Source of the DNA: OMIS01 sp044350895
GTDB lineage: Bacteria; Patescibacteriota; Microgenomatia; UBA1400; PJMF01
Direction of reading: 5' to 3'
NCBI GenBank assembly: GCA_044350895.1
Contig: JBILGT010000010.1
Location: forward strand, 1 to 40,987
DNA: 40,987 bases
Shown here: piece after piece, positions 9,113 to 17,027 of the stretch
Layout: each line of letters opens with the position of its first letter
Numbering within the stretch: the stretch's first letter is position 1
Notes under the pieces: model-generated
Seen by the model: the letters and a program-made list of their open reading frames with translations, nothing else
Databases searched by the model: none
What the model was told of the DNA's origin: nothing
Program-made: the position numbers and the translations under genes

Positions 9113-9886
9113 TTACCACACTTTCCAAAAAGCAGTATTCTTATTCCAAAGATCATTTAAATGTTTGAGATCACGTTCTGTATCAACACACTCCCAATTT
9201 TTATCATGTGTGTAAACCATCATTTCACCTTCATCAGTAAGTTTATTGAAAGCACCATATTCAAGATCACAGTTTTCATCTGTCGTTAGATACTTTAATA
9301 AATTTTTATTGAAAACCATAAAACCGCCGTTGATGAGTCCCACAGATGTCTGAGGTTTTTCTTGAAACGACAGTAATCGACCATTTTCGACTTGAATCTC
9401 ACCAAACCTTGAAGGAGGCCGGACACCTGTTATTGTGATTGTTTTACCATGACTTTTATGGAACTTGAGTAATGCTTTTAAATCAATATCAGCAACACCA
9501 TCACCGTACGTAAGCATGTTTACGTCATCAAGATATTTTTCGAGTCGTTTTATACGGGCACCTTTTAATGTATTTAAACCCGTATCTATAAGAGTGACTT
9601 TCCAATCCAAATGATTTTCTTTACGAGGTAAAATAGTCACTTTTTGCGTTGATAAATCTATTGAGAAATCATTATTAAGCATTTGCTGCTTATAAAAATA
9701 GTCTTTTATAACTTCTGCCTTATATCCCAAACTCAAGACAAAGTCTTTATAACCATAGTGCCCATACATTTTCATGATATGCCAAATAATTGGGTAATTA
9801 CCGACACTCACCATTGGTTTAGGAATACTAGTAGTTATATTTCCTAGGCGAGTTCCAAACCCACCAGCGAGAATGATGATTTTCAT
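9113..9886 (-). CDS. rfbF: glucose-1-phosphate cytidylyltransferase
   Basis: This 257-residue enzyme joins CTP and glucose-1-phosphate to CDP-glucose, the committed step of the CDP-hexose branch. The nucleotide signature is ILAGGFGTRLGN followed by IPKPMVSVGNYPIIWHIM, which carries the arginine and lysine needed for catalysis. GYKAEVIKDYF, LTYGDGVADIDL (metal-binding aspartates) and VTGVRPPSRFGEIQ-like strands (here ITGVRPPSRFGEI) and FQEKPQ fit RfbF closely. It is separated from wzt by a 36-base gap that holds its own -10 box, 8 bases before the ATG. It heads the five-gene CDP-3,6-dideoxyhexose set rfbF-rfbG-epimerase-reductase-rfbH. Confidence 0.96.
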   Translation of the reverse strand: MKIIILAGGFGTRLGNITTSIPKPMVSVGNYPIIWHIMKMYGHYGYKDFVLSLGYKAEVIKDYFYKQQMLNNDFSIDLSTQKVTILPRKENHLDWKVTLIDTGLNTLKGARIKRLEKYLDDVNMLTYGDGVADIDLKALLKFHKSHGKTITITGVRPPSRFGEIQVENGRLLSFQEKPQTSVGLINGGFMVFNKNLLKYLTTDENCDLEYGAFNKLTDEGEMMVYTHDKNWECVDTERDLKHLNDLWNKNTAFWKVW

Positions 9887-9894
9887 ATACTATC

Positions 9895-9900
9895 AGTATA
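9895..9900 (-). promoter_or_regulatory. -10 box of rfbF, close enough to the start for a leaderless mRNA
   Basis: On the minus strand TATACT lies 8 bases before the rfbF ATG. With a usual 6-8 base gap from the -10 box to the start point, the mRNA would begin at or within a base or two of the start codon. No clear -35 box is seen at 16-18 bases. Confidence 0.5.
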
Positions 9901-9922
9901 CATCATAATAACAAACAGAAAA

Positions 9923-11176
9923 CTATAATTTATTTTGAGTGAAACTATAGCCAATAACGTGATCACAAACAGTTTTATCTGGAGGTGCTTGGTAGTTATA
10001 CTTTTGTAGATCAGTTACAACAGTAAATTCTCCCGCTCGAACTGCATAATCACAACTTGAACCCTGAATTAAGAAATCAACATTAATTGAGAACTTACCT
10101 TCCGATAAATTGATTGTATTTGTTTCGCATATAATTTCACCATCTGGTTGCAACTTGTTTGGTAATGTTTTTCCTGTAACATCGCTATCTAGACGCATAA
10201 CAACCTGCTGTGAGGACTCACTCATAATTGTTATTACAATGCGTGCACCAATTATGACCTTGGTATGTTGACTTTTGTATCCCAGTTTAATTCTTAATTT
10301 GTCATCACTTTTTATAATGTTTGATTCATTTATATTAGTTATTTCTACAGTAGTAAAGCGAATATCACCAGCATTCCCTTCTAGATTTAAGTTGTTTAAA
10401 GCTACCTTATTGCGTGCAGTTGGCTTATCACTTAAATAAGTATCAATTACTTCTTTGGTATCACCGAACTGAACAATCTCGCCACTCTGAAGTAAAATAC
10501 TCTTTTCGCATAAATTCTGGACTGTGACTAAATTATGACTCACAAACAACACTGTCCTTCCTTCATTAGCAACTTCGCCCATTTTACCCAGACATTTTTT
10601 TTGAAACTCTGAATCTCCGACTGCTAAGACTTCATCAACAATTAATATTTCCGGTTCCAGATGTGCAGCAACTGCAAAAGCCAAGCGCATGTACATTCCA
10701 GATGAATAACGTTTGAGTGGCAAATCAAGAAACTTTTCTACTTCTGCAAAATCTACTATTTCATCAAACTTACGCAATACTTCAGTTCTTTTCATGCCCA
10801 ATATAGCACCATTTAAAAAAATATTTTCACGACCACTGAGTTCAGGGCTAAAGCCAGTACCTACTTCAAGCAAACTTCCCACACGACCACGTAAAATTAC
10901 TTCACCAGTTGTAGGTGGAGTAATTTGACTTAAAATTTTGAGTAACGTACTTTTACCTGCACCATTGCGGCCTATTATTCCAATAACTTCACCCTGATTA
11001 ATCGTAAAGTTTACATCTTTCAGTGCCCAGAATTCATCAGTATTCAAATGGTCTTTAACTGACTGTAATGGATTTTTGAAAAAGCCCGCGATACTATCTC
11101 GCAGAGCGTAGTATGGCTGCTCGTCACTAAGTCTATACTTTTTAGATAAGTTCTTAACTTCAATAATTGGTTTCAT
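9923..11176 (-). CDS. wzt: ATP-binding subunit of polysaccharide ABC exporter, with C-terminal glycan-recognition domain
   Basis: The 417-residue protein has an N-terminal ABC ATPase and a C-terminal extension. Walker A is GRNGAGKST (residues 69-77), the signature is YSSGMYMRLAFA, and Walker B is ILIVDEVLAVGD. The FWALKDVNFTINQGEVIGIIG opening is typical of the O-antigen/teichoic acid subfamily. Residues about 270-417 are the beta-rich Wzt C-terminal domain that, in characterised systems, binds the finished O-chain and fixes its specificity. It works with Wzm at the inner membrane to export a lipid-linked polysaccharide. The ATG overlaps the end of wzm by 4 bases (ATGA). The presence of the extra domain suggests export of capped chains, in keeping with the methyltransferase at 4447. 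Confidence 0.93.
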   Translation of the reverse strand: MKPIIEVKNLSKKYRLSDEQPYYALRDSIAGFFKNPLQSVKDHLNTDEFWALKDVNFTINQGEVIGIIGRNGAGKSTLLKILSQITPPTTGEVILRGRVGSLLEVGTGFSPELSGRENIFLNGAILGMKRTEVLRKFDEIVDFAEVEKFLDLPLKRYSSGMYMRLAFAVAAHLEPEILIVDEVLAVGDSEFQKKCLGKMGEVANEGRTVLFVSHNLVTVQNLCEKSILLQSGEIVQFGDTKEVIDTYLSDKPTARNKVALNNLNLEGNAGDIRFTTVEITNINESNIIKSDDKLRIKLGYKSQHTKVIIGARIVITIMSESSQQVVMRLDSDVTGKTLPNKLQPDGEIICETNTINLSEGKFSINVDFLIQGSSCDYAVRAGEFTVVTDLQKYNYQAPPDKTVCDHVIGYSFTQNKL

Positions 11177-11997
11177 AAAATATCCGCAAAGAAGCGTTCA
11201 GTAGATCTAAAATAAAATAATCCAGCTATAAATAAAACTACCGATGAGATTAATGAAATAGCAAGCATATCTGGATGTGCAATATTGCCTGTCGCTAACG
11301 TGGATCGAAGAGTGTCAATCACACCCGTCATTGGGTTTAAAGCCAGTAGATATTGGAAAGAAGGTCTTACAATCGTTAAAGGATAGATAACAGGTGTAAT
11401 AAATATTAAAAGTTGCATGAAAAATGGCAAAATATATCTAACGTCTCTATATTTTATGTTGATCGATGAAAGCAGCAAACCAAGCCCAGCACTTGATAAA
11501 ATTGTTATAATCAGAACCAATGGCAAAATTAATAAAAAGATTGGAGTAGGAGCAACACCTGTATAGATAAGAAACCCTGCCAACATTACAGCTGAGATAA
11601 GAAAATCTATTCCAGTAGTTACAATCTTTGACAAAGGTAAAATTTCTCTTGGAAAATAAACTTTTTTTACCAAATGTTCATTTTCAATAAAGCTATTTGC
11701 CGAGCTTGATAAGCTATTTGCGAAGAACTGCCAAAAAACTAGACCCAATAAAACAAATAATGAGTATGGCAAACCCTGTGAAGGAATATTAGCAAAGTTA
11801 CCAAAAAAAACTGTAAAAATTACTGTGCTCACCAGAGGTTGAAATAACACCCAAATAACACCTAGGGCTGTCTGTTTATATCTTAATTTGATATCTCTCC
11901 AGGCAAAGGTTAAGAATAATTCTCTAAATCTCCAGAGTTCGGCATAATCAACTAATTGCCAAGAGGACTTGGGCTTAATATGAACAACATAACTCAT
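11173..11997 (-). CDS. wzm: permease subunit of polysaccharide ABC exporter
   Basis: ABC-2 type permease with six predicted membrane helices. The N-terminal cytoplasmic segment SWQLVDYAELWRFRELF, then FAWRDIKLRYKQTALGVIW, is the family hallmark. I chose ATG 11997 (274 residues) because MSYVVHIKPKSSW is where the family normally begins; an in-frame GTG at 12057 or ATG at 12021 would give longer forms whose extra codons cover promoter-like sequence. It forms the channel with Wzt for undecaprenyl-linked polysaccharide. It is the first gene of the minus-strand block, and a -10 box (TACAAT) lies 8 bases before the ATG. Confidence 0.92.
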   Translation of the reverse strand: MSYVVHIKPKSSWQLVDYAELWRFRELFLTFAWRDIKLRYKQTALGVIWVLFQPLVSTVIFTVFFGNFANIPSQGLPYSLFVLLGLVFWQFFANSLSSSANSFIENEHLVKKVYFPREILPLSKIVTTGIDFLISAVMLAGFLIYTGVAPTPIFLLILPLVLIITILSSAGLGLLLSSINIKYRDVRYILPFFMQLLIFITPVIYPLTIVRPSFQYLLALNPMTGVIDTLRSTLATGNIAHPDMLAISLISSVVLFIAGLFYFRSTERFFADIL

Positions 11998-12005
11998 GAA
12001 AATGA

Positions 12006-12011
12006 ATTGTA
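12006..12011 (-). promoter_or_regulatory. -10 box of the wzm-led operon
   Basis: TACAAT on the minus strand lies 8 bases before the wzm ATG, matching 5 of 6 bases of the consensus. The expected -35 site 17 bases upstream (TGTACC) is poor and lies at the start of a repeated decamer, so an activator may be needed. No ribosome site precedes the ATG. Confidence 0.45.
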
Positions 12012-12039
12012 CACTACTCATAGTACACGGTACACTACT
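12009..12039. repeat. decamer gtacactact repeated with 21-base period at the wzm promoter
   Basis: The decamer occurs at 12009-12018 and 12030-12039, with a partial copy (gtacac) at 12023-12028. The two full copies are spaced two helical turns apart and bracket the -10/-35 region of wzm. This is what binding sites for a regulator would look like, but no regulator is known for it. Confidence 0.4.
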
Positions 12040-12111
12040 GTGAGATGTATTTTTCACTATTTACTCTCAAGGGCTCTAAAATAATTGCTCAATTTGTATT
12101 AGTGGTTTTTA

Positions 12112-12140
12112 CTGTCACACTGGCTTAAATTAACTATATA
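12112..12140 (+). promoter_or_regulatory. putative promoter of the gene at 12148
   Basis: CTGTCA (12112-12117), a 17-base spacer and TATATA (12135-12140), followed only 7 bases later by the ATG. Each box matches 4-5 of 6 consensus bases. No ribosome site fits between box and start, so a leaderless message is suggested. Confidence 0.45.
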
Positions 12141-12147
12141 GAAAAAT

Positions 12148-13755
12148 ATGCAAAAAATTCTGCAAATGCTCAAAGAAAATCTATCAATTGTTGTTTTAGG
12201 TGCTGCAATTTTTGTCTATGTAGTAGTGACGCTTCCCGCACTTTTTAGTACCCACCATGTACTCATGAACCTCGAACCATATCCTGATGGTTTATTGTAT
12301 GCACTTTCCGCACGAAATCTGGTCCTCAATGGAGGCCTTCAGTTATTTTACGATGGATCAGTTCTGCCACTTTGGGTGCCACCACTCTACGCTGCTGTCC
12401 TTATTCCTGTATACCTAGTTTCAGTTGCCCCACAGTTTTTTTATCTTACGAATGTTTTACTGGGACTGGTCAGTATCTTCTTACTGTGGCAACTCATTAG
12501 AAAAACTACAAAGTCCACACTAGTTATTGCCTTCGCACTTTTTTTCTATCTAACTCATGCCTATATTCTGTGGCTACCCACAGTTCCTATGTCAGAAAAC
12601 TTGATACTACCCTTGTTTTTACTTGCTCTCACTGCACTGACGAGTAAAAAACTGAGCCGTACTGAATTAACTATTTCAGCAGTAGGAATTGGAGGACTAC
12701 TTTTTACTCGCTACTCAATTATTGGAGTTGTTGCAGTTCTAGGATTGTGGTGGCTTCAAATAGTATTCACTACCCAAACTAAAAGAGTAAAAATTCTTTT
12801 CGTTGCCATACTTGCCTTAGTAGCGTTTGCATTTCTGTTGTACTTAGCTTCAATTAGAACAAATCCTGTTTTGCTACTTAGTAGAATAGGAACAGAACTT
12901 TCAAAAGAGAACGGTTTTTATAATACAAAATACTTCTCACCAAATTTCAGTAGTTACATACAGATTATAGTAGGACAACAAACACAACTGCTCTGGTTAC
13001 ATAATAGCTTTACCTCTGTCGTGGTTGGTGTTGCAGGAATGCTTGCATTACTCTGGGGCACTGTAACTTGTAAAGAAAGAAGTCGAGCTATCTGGCTACT
13101 AGCCACGTTTCTTGCTCAGTTTCCACTACTTCTACTTTTTTATACCGTTGATGCACGATATATATTTTTAAGTATTCCACTCTTTATCTTGGCAGTAATC
13201 TGGTGGATGGATAGTAATCTAGAACTAATTTGGAAATACAAAAAAGTGGCAATTGTTATAGGCATCATTATTGTCAGCACTCATTTATTTAGCCAACTAC
13301 AACTGTTTACACAGCTTATCACTAATAATCTTTTACATCGCAGCACCGCCTGGCAGTTCGAATCGATTCAGCACTTTAATAGATTTGCTACACAAAGAAA
13401 TTTTTCTTCAGAGAGTAGTAACGAGCTCTTACTCATTACTGCTTTGCCACCATTTCTAGTTGATGCCTACCAAACAACTCCATATCATGTACTACCGTTG
13501 TCTCAATCTCAAGAGTTTTTGCAGAAAGGTGAGCATGTTTGGGGGAAAGACGTCCCTTATGAGAATTTAATGATTGGGTATGATAGTTGGCTACGTGAAG
13601 GAAAAAAATTATATATAAGTAATTCATATATTACTCATCAGCAGACGGTAATTGCTGATTTTGAAGAATTTAAAAGGAAGTATAATCTGAAATTGGTTTC
13701 ATCAGGTTGTCTAGATGCTTGCAACATTTATGAAATAGAATTAAAAGAAGAGTAG
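12148..13755 (+). CDS. GT-C fold membrane glycosyltransferase (GT39/ArnT-like)
   Basis: A 535-residue integral membrane protein with about ten to twelve hydrophobic helices. The first outward loop contains NLEPYPDGLLYALSARNLV, the position where GT-C enzymes hold their catalytic acidic residues. The helices are followed by a C-terminal soluble part from about residue 415. Such enzymes move a sugar from a polyprenyl-phosphate carrier onto a glycan, lipid or protein on the outer face of the membrane. It is the first gene of the plus-strand run and its stop codon lies 5 bases before the ATG of the dehydratase, so the two are co-transcribed. Donor and acceptor are unknown. Family assignment rests on topology and the first loop. 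Confidence 0.65.
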   Translation: MQKILQMLKENLSIVVLGAAIFVYVVVTLPALFSTHHVLMNLEPYPDGLLYALSARNLVLNGGLQLFYDGSVLPLWVPPLYAAVLIPVYLVSVAPQFFYLTNVLLGLVSIFLLWQLIRKTTKSTLVIAFALFFYLTHAYILWLPTVPMSENLILPLFLLALTALTSKKLSRTELTISAVGIGGLLFTRYSIIGVVAVLGLWWLQIVFTTQTKRVKILFVAILALVAFAFLLYLASIRTNPVLLLSRIGTELSKENGFYNTKYFSPNFSSYIQIIVGQQTQLLWLHNSFTSVVVGVAGMLALLWGTVTCKERSRAIWLLATFLAQFPLLLLFYTVDARYIFLSIPLFILAVIWWMDSNLELIWKYKKVAIVIGIIIVSTHLFSQLQLFTQLITNNLLHRSTAWQFESIQHFNRFATQRNFSSESSNELLLITALPPFLVDAYQTTPYHVLPLSQSQEFLQKGEHVWGKDVPYENLMIGYDSWLREGKKLYISNSYITHQQTVIADFEEFKRKYNLKLVSSGCLDACNIYEIELKEE

Positions 13756-13760
13756 TGTAT

Positions 13761-14711
13761 ATGAATAACAATCTATCAAAGTTATTTAAAAACAAAGTGA
13801 TTCTAGTCACCGGCGGAACTGGGTCAATTGGCAGTGAAATAGTCAGACAGTTGTTACAATACAAACCATCACAAATCCGTATTTACTCAAGAGATGAATC
13901 AAAGCATTATGCATTTCTATTAAGTCATGCCGCATATTTCGAAAAAAATATCTTGTGTTCAATTATTGGTGATGTTCGAGATAGAGAAAGACTTTCCCAA
14001 GCGATGCGTGGAGTAGACATTGTTTTCCATGCTGCGGCACTTAAGCACGCTGGATATTGTGAAAAAAATCCTTTTGAGGCAATAAAAACAAATGTAGGTG
14101 GAGCCCAGAACGTAATTGAACTGGCAATTCAGAACTCAGTTGAGCGAGTTGTTGCTATTTCAAGTGATAAGGCAGTGTATCCCAATACAACAATGGGAAT
14201 AACAAAACTCATGATGGAACGATTTATGACTTCAAATCACGAGCAGTTCAATTCTGTTTCCACCAAATTTTCAGTTGTTCGATTTGGAAATGTTCTTAAT
14301 TCTCGAGGATCTGTAATACCCACCTGGATTGAACAAATTAAAAACAACCAGCCGGTAAGTGTCACTGATAAGCGTATGAAGCGTTTCTTCATGAGTATTC
14401 CACAAGCAGTTGGACTAGTTTTCACTGCAATGAGTACAATGCACGGAAGAGAAATTTTTGTTTTAAAAATGAAAGAGCAAAGTATTTATGAACTCGCACA
14501 AAAAGTAATAGCAGAACATGGGCAAGGAAAAAAAATTGAAATTAAGTTTACTGGATTACGCGAAAAAGAGAAACTAAACGAAGTACTCTTCACAGAAGAA
14601 GAGCGTGAAACAATGTTAGAAAATGAACAATTTTTTATTATCCTGCCTGATTTAGCACGCATGTCACTTTCAAAAAGCCTGTATAAAGGATTTGATCGCA
14701 TCTCAGTATAA
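13761..14711 (+). CDS. UDP-HexNAc 4,6-dehydratase of the FlaA1/PseB/CapE type, single-domain
   Basis: Soluble, 316 residues. The nucleotide motif is VTGGTGSIGSEIV (16-28), and AAALKHAGYCEKNPFEAIKTN (from about 91) is the signature of the UDP-GlcNAc 4,6-dehydratase group. The active site reads ISSDKA (D136, K137) and NTTMGITK, where methionine M145 takes the place of the usual tyrosine, as in the WbpM branch, while K149 is kept. Family members produce a UDP-4-keto-6-deoxy-HexNAc that leads to sugars such as QuiNAc, FucNAc or pseudaminic acid. I start at ATG 13761; the GTG at 13755 overlaps the upstream stop and is less likely. It lacks the N-terminal membrane part of WbpM. The final sugar is not known because no downstream aminotransferase is in the window. 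Confidence 0.85.
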   Translation: MNNNLSKLFKNKVILVTGGTGSIGSEIVRQLLQYKPSQIRIYSRDESKHYAFLLSHAAYFEKNILCSIIGDVRDRERLSQAMRGVDIVFHAAALKHAGYCEKNPFEAIKTNVGGAQNVIELAIQNSVERVVAISSDKAVYPNTTMGITKLMMERFMTSNHEQFNSVSTKFSVVRFGNVLNSRGSVIPTWIEQIKNNQPVSVTDKRMKRFFMSIPQAVGLVFTAMSTMHGREIFVLKMKEQSIYELAQKVIAEHGQGKKIEIKFTGLREKEKLNEVLFTEEERETMLENEQFFIILPDLARMSLSKSLYKGFDRISV

Positions 14712-14770
14712 AAACAATTTTCAGTTGTGCTGTCCTGCAGTGTGTTTATACGATATGATTAATCCATTCT

Positions 14771-16048
14771 ATGCGAGATAAGTTTTCTTTACTTACACAG
14801 TCAGCAGGTTTACGGCAATCAATTTTTTCACTCGTTGGAAATACTGCAGCGACAGGAATTTCTGCCGTTTCGTTGATGCTGATTTCAAGGCTACTTGGAC
14901 CAGAAAAATTTGGAGAATTTAGTGTTGGTTTTGCAATAGTCCTTATTTTATTACGTGTTAATGACTTAGGCCTCAACGCAACAATTTTAAAATTCGTAGG
15001 CGAGAAGCCAGACAAAAATGATATTCTTGCAATTAACTCATTTACATTGAAAATTAAATTTTATGCCACAACGATTATTCTGGGCTTGGCAATTATTTCT
15101 ACGCCATTCCTAGCAAAACTACTTAATTTTCCTAATCAAAATTTGCTATTATTTTCAATATTTTTTGGTATTTGGACAGTTTACTATGAGCAATTGCAAT
15201 CAATGCTGCAGGCTCTACACTTGTTTGGTCAAGCAATTGTAATAAATGTTATTCAAGCAACAATAAAATTCCTTGCGGCACTGAGCTTCTATTTTTTTGG
15301 AATTGAGTCAACATTTGTGATTCTAAACACATATATGTTTGCCCCCGCAGTTCCTATTTTGTTTTCGAGGTATTTGTTACCAGATTGGTTTACTTTTAAA
15401 CTAACAAAACCTTCACTTGAATTGCAAAGCAAAATCATAAGTATGGCAAAACACACTTCAATTGCATTTGTTTCTGCTGGAATAATTGAAAATATTGATA
15501 TTCTATTCGTACAAAAATACCTCAGTTCCTACGAAACTGGCTTACTTGGTGGAGTATCTCGAATTGCATTGCTATTTTCATTAATTGCATACTCGTTAGG
15601 AAATGTTTTAAACCCTAGAGTCGCACGGTATAAAGATAAAAAGGACGTAAACAGTTACATTAAGAAAGCACTGTTCTTACTAGTAGCTTGTATTGCTGCA
15701 TTTTTAGCATTTATTCCTTTTGGAAAACTTGCAATACTTTTAACAGTTGGACCCGAGTACTTACCTGGTATTAATATTCTGTACATCCTCACAGCAGCTT
15801 CATTTTTAGCTATAGCAGCAGTCCCGTTTCTTGCACTGTTTTATACTTTTGAAGCCAGTTGGTATTTTTCAGTAAGTGGAATTCTACAGTTAGTAATTAT
15901 GATTGTCGGTAATGCAGTGTTTGTTCCCCTATATGGGCTTGAGGCTGCAGCATGGACCAGACTCTCAACTAGATTATTCTTATTCATTTTTACGTGTTTA
16001 GTTGCCTTACATCAATATAAAAAAAGATATCCACGCCATCAAATTTAA
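14771..16048 (+). CDS. Wzx-like polysaccharide flippase (MOP superfamily)
   Basis: The 425-residue protein has twelve or more hydrophobic helices and the polysaccharide-transporter opening (VGNTAATGISAVSLMLISRL, then LGPEKFGEFSVGFAIV). Such proteins flip undecaprenyl-pyrophosphate-linked oligosaccharides across the cytoplasmic membrane. It starts 59 bases after the dehydratase. A weak box TATGAT (14754-14759) precedes the ATG by 11 bases, so it may have its own promoter. Its polymerase partner could be the Wzy/WaaL-like protein at 27207. A role in a Wzx/Wzy-type route is inferred from family membership. Confidence 0.8.
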   Translation: MRDKFSLLTQSAGLRQSIFSLVGNTAATGISAVSLMLISRLLGPEKFGEFSVGFAIVLILLRVNDLGLNATILKFVGEKPDKNDILAINSFTLKIKFYATTIILGLAIISTPFLAKLLNFPNQNLLLFSIFFGIWTVYYEQLQSMLQALHLFGQAIVINVIQATIKFLAALSFYFFGIESTFVILNTYMFAPAVPILFSRYLLPDWFTFKLTKPSLELQSKIISMAKHTSIAFVSAGIIENIDILFVQKYLSSYETGLLGGVSRIALLFSLIAYSLGNVLNPRVARYKDKKDVNSYIKKALFLLVACIAAFLAFIPFGKLAILLTVGPEYLPGINILYILTAASFLAIAAVPFLALFYTFEASWYFSVSGILQLVIMIVGNAVFVPLYGLEAAAWTRLSTRLFLFIFTCLVALHQYKKRYPRHQI

Positions 16049-16084
16049 ATTAGATACATAGACTCGGTACACATCCTCGCCGCA

Positions 16085-16113
16085 TTGCAATTACTCGAGT
16101 ACAGACGTACTCT
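16085..16113 (+). promoter_or_regulatory. promoter overlapped by palindromes, upstream of the 16139 gene
   Basis: TTGCAA (16085-16090), a 17-base spacer and TACTCT (16108-16113). The spacer and -10 box contain a perfect 10-base palindrome at 16092-16101 (tactcgagta) and a perfect inverted repeat GAGTAC-agac-GTACTC at 16097-16112. Half-sites thus occur three times within 21 bases, a layout expected for a repressor operator. A regulator cannot be named. Confidence 0.45.
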
Positions 16114-16138
16114 ATCACCAGTATTTCAGAAAGGAATT

Positions 16139-17017
16139 ATGGCTCTTATTTCAGCTGAAAGACTTGGATCAGTTGCGGCTACTTCGCAGGAAAATTTACT
16201 CACCCAGCCTGACGCGCAAATTTGTAGAAGATGTGGTGCTGCTCAATGTACTGCAACAGCACATGGACGAATCATGCAGCCAGCAAGAATTGGAACAGAA
16301 CATTACAGAGAACTTCCCATGTTCACACCGATTAAAGACTGTGCCATGAACCCTGATGATCCACTCAAGTTTTATAGATATCTACAAGTAATTGGCTTAG
16401 CTCCTTTAGCAGAAGGATGGATGGCCCAAATTCGAGCGGGAATTCGCCCAGAGCAAATTGTATTTCAAGCATCAGAGAATTTAATAGTACAACAAACTCC
16501 AGACCATTCTAGCAATGTTACAGGTGCTGAATCTGAGGCACATCTTATTGCAGTACTGAGTAATCAAAAGCTATTTCCTTGGATTGCAGATATAGCAGTT
16601 GCAGAAGAAAACCAGCCCCTCTACGATGCCCAAGTTAGAATAGATGATAGTCATCCAATTGGAGGAATGTTGTGTGAAGTGCGAAAAATTAGGAACTCAC
16701 ACATCCTTCGAGTAGATGCAAAATCATCATTTGAAGGTGTATTTACATACTACCAAGAAGCAGGTCGCAGCAAAAAAAAGTATGCCTGGGCAGATAGAGT
16801 ACGAGATGGCTTTTGGGCAATAAATACAAATACAGGATTAGTTACTGAACAGTTGCACACCCAAATGGTTATCTTACTTCTCATGACACTGGGATTATTC
16901 AACCAGCGCGGACATTGGGACCGTGTTTTAGAACACCTTGATACAGAAATGGTCACTGCATTCAGAAAACAAACGCTTTTAGTAGCAGACTATGAAAAAT
17001 TCTTTTTTACTAGATAA
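16139..17017 (+). CDS. protein of unknown function (292 residues)
   Basis: I do not recognise this protein. The ATG at 16139 is set by a good ribosome site (agaaaggaatt) directly upstream; an in-frame TTG at 16085 lies inside the promoter and is rejected. Near the N-terminus it has ICRRCGAAQC, three cysteines that could hold a metal, but no fourth ligand is obvious; a further cysteine lies about 50 residues on (KDCAMNP). The rest looks globular and mixed alpha/beta, without a signal peptide or membrane helix. It stands alone, ends 10 bases before the convergent UXS gene, and has its own promoter with palindromes. Unlike its neighbours it shows no link to glycan synthesis. Confidence 0.8.
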   Translation: MALISAERLGSVAATSQENLLTQPDAQICRRCGAAQCTATAHGRIMQPARIGTEHYRELPMFTPIKDCAMNPDDPLKFYRYLQVIGLAPLAEGWMAQIRAGIRPEQIVFQASENLIVQQTPDHSSNVTGAESEAHLIAVLSNQKLFPWIADIAVAEENQPLYDAQVRIDDSHPIGGMLCEVRKIRNSHILRVDAKSSFEGVFTYYQEAGRSKKKYAWADRVRDGFWAINTNTGLVTEQLHTQMVILLLMTLGLFNQRGHWDRVLEHLDTEMVTAFRKQTLLVADYEKFFFTR

Positions 17018-17027
17018 TGCTACAAGG

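Noticed and set aside
9108..9128. TTG 9128 as the start of rfbG
   Set aside because: It overlaps rfbF and adds residues not seen in the family; ATG 9107 gives the usual MFENAYF start.
11998..12057. GTG 12057 as the start of wzm
   Set aside because: The extra 20 codons cover the -10 box and the repeated decamer, and family members begin at MSYVVxIKP-like sequence (ATG 11997).
14712..14770. Strong separate promoter for the flippase
   Set aside because: TATGAT and TATACG boxes are present but no -35 box fits at 16-18 bases; the gene may simply be read from upstream.
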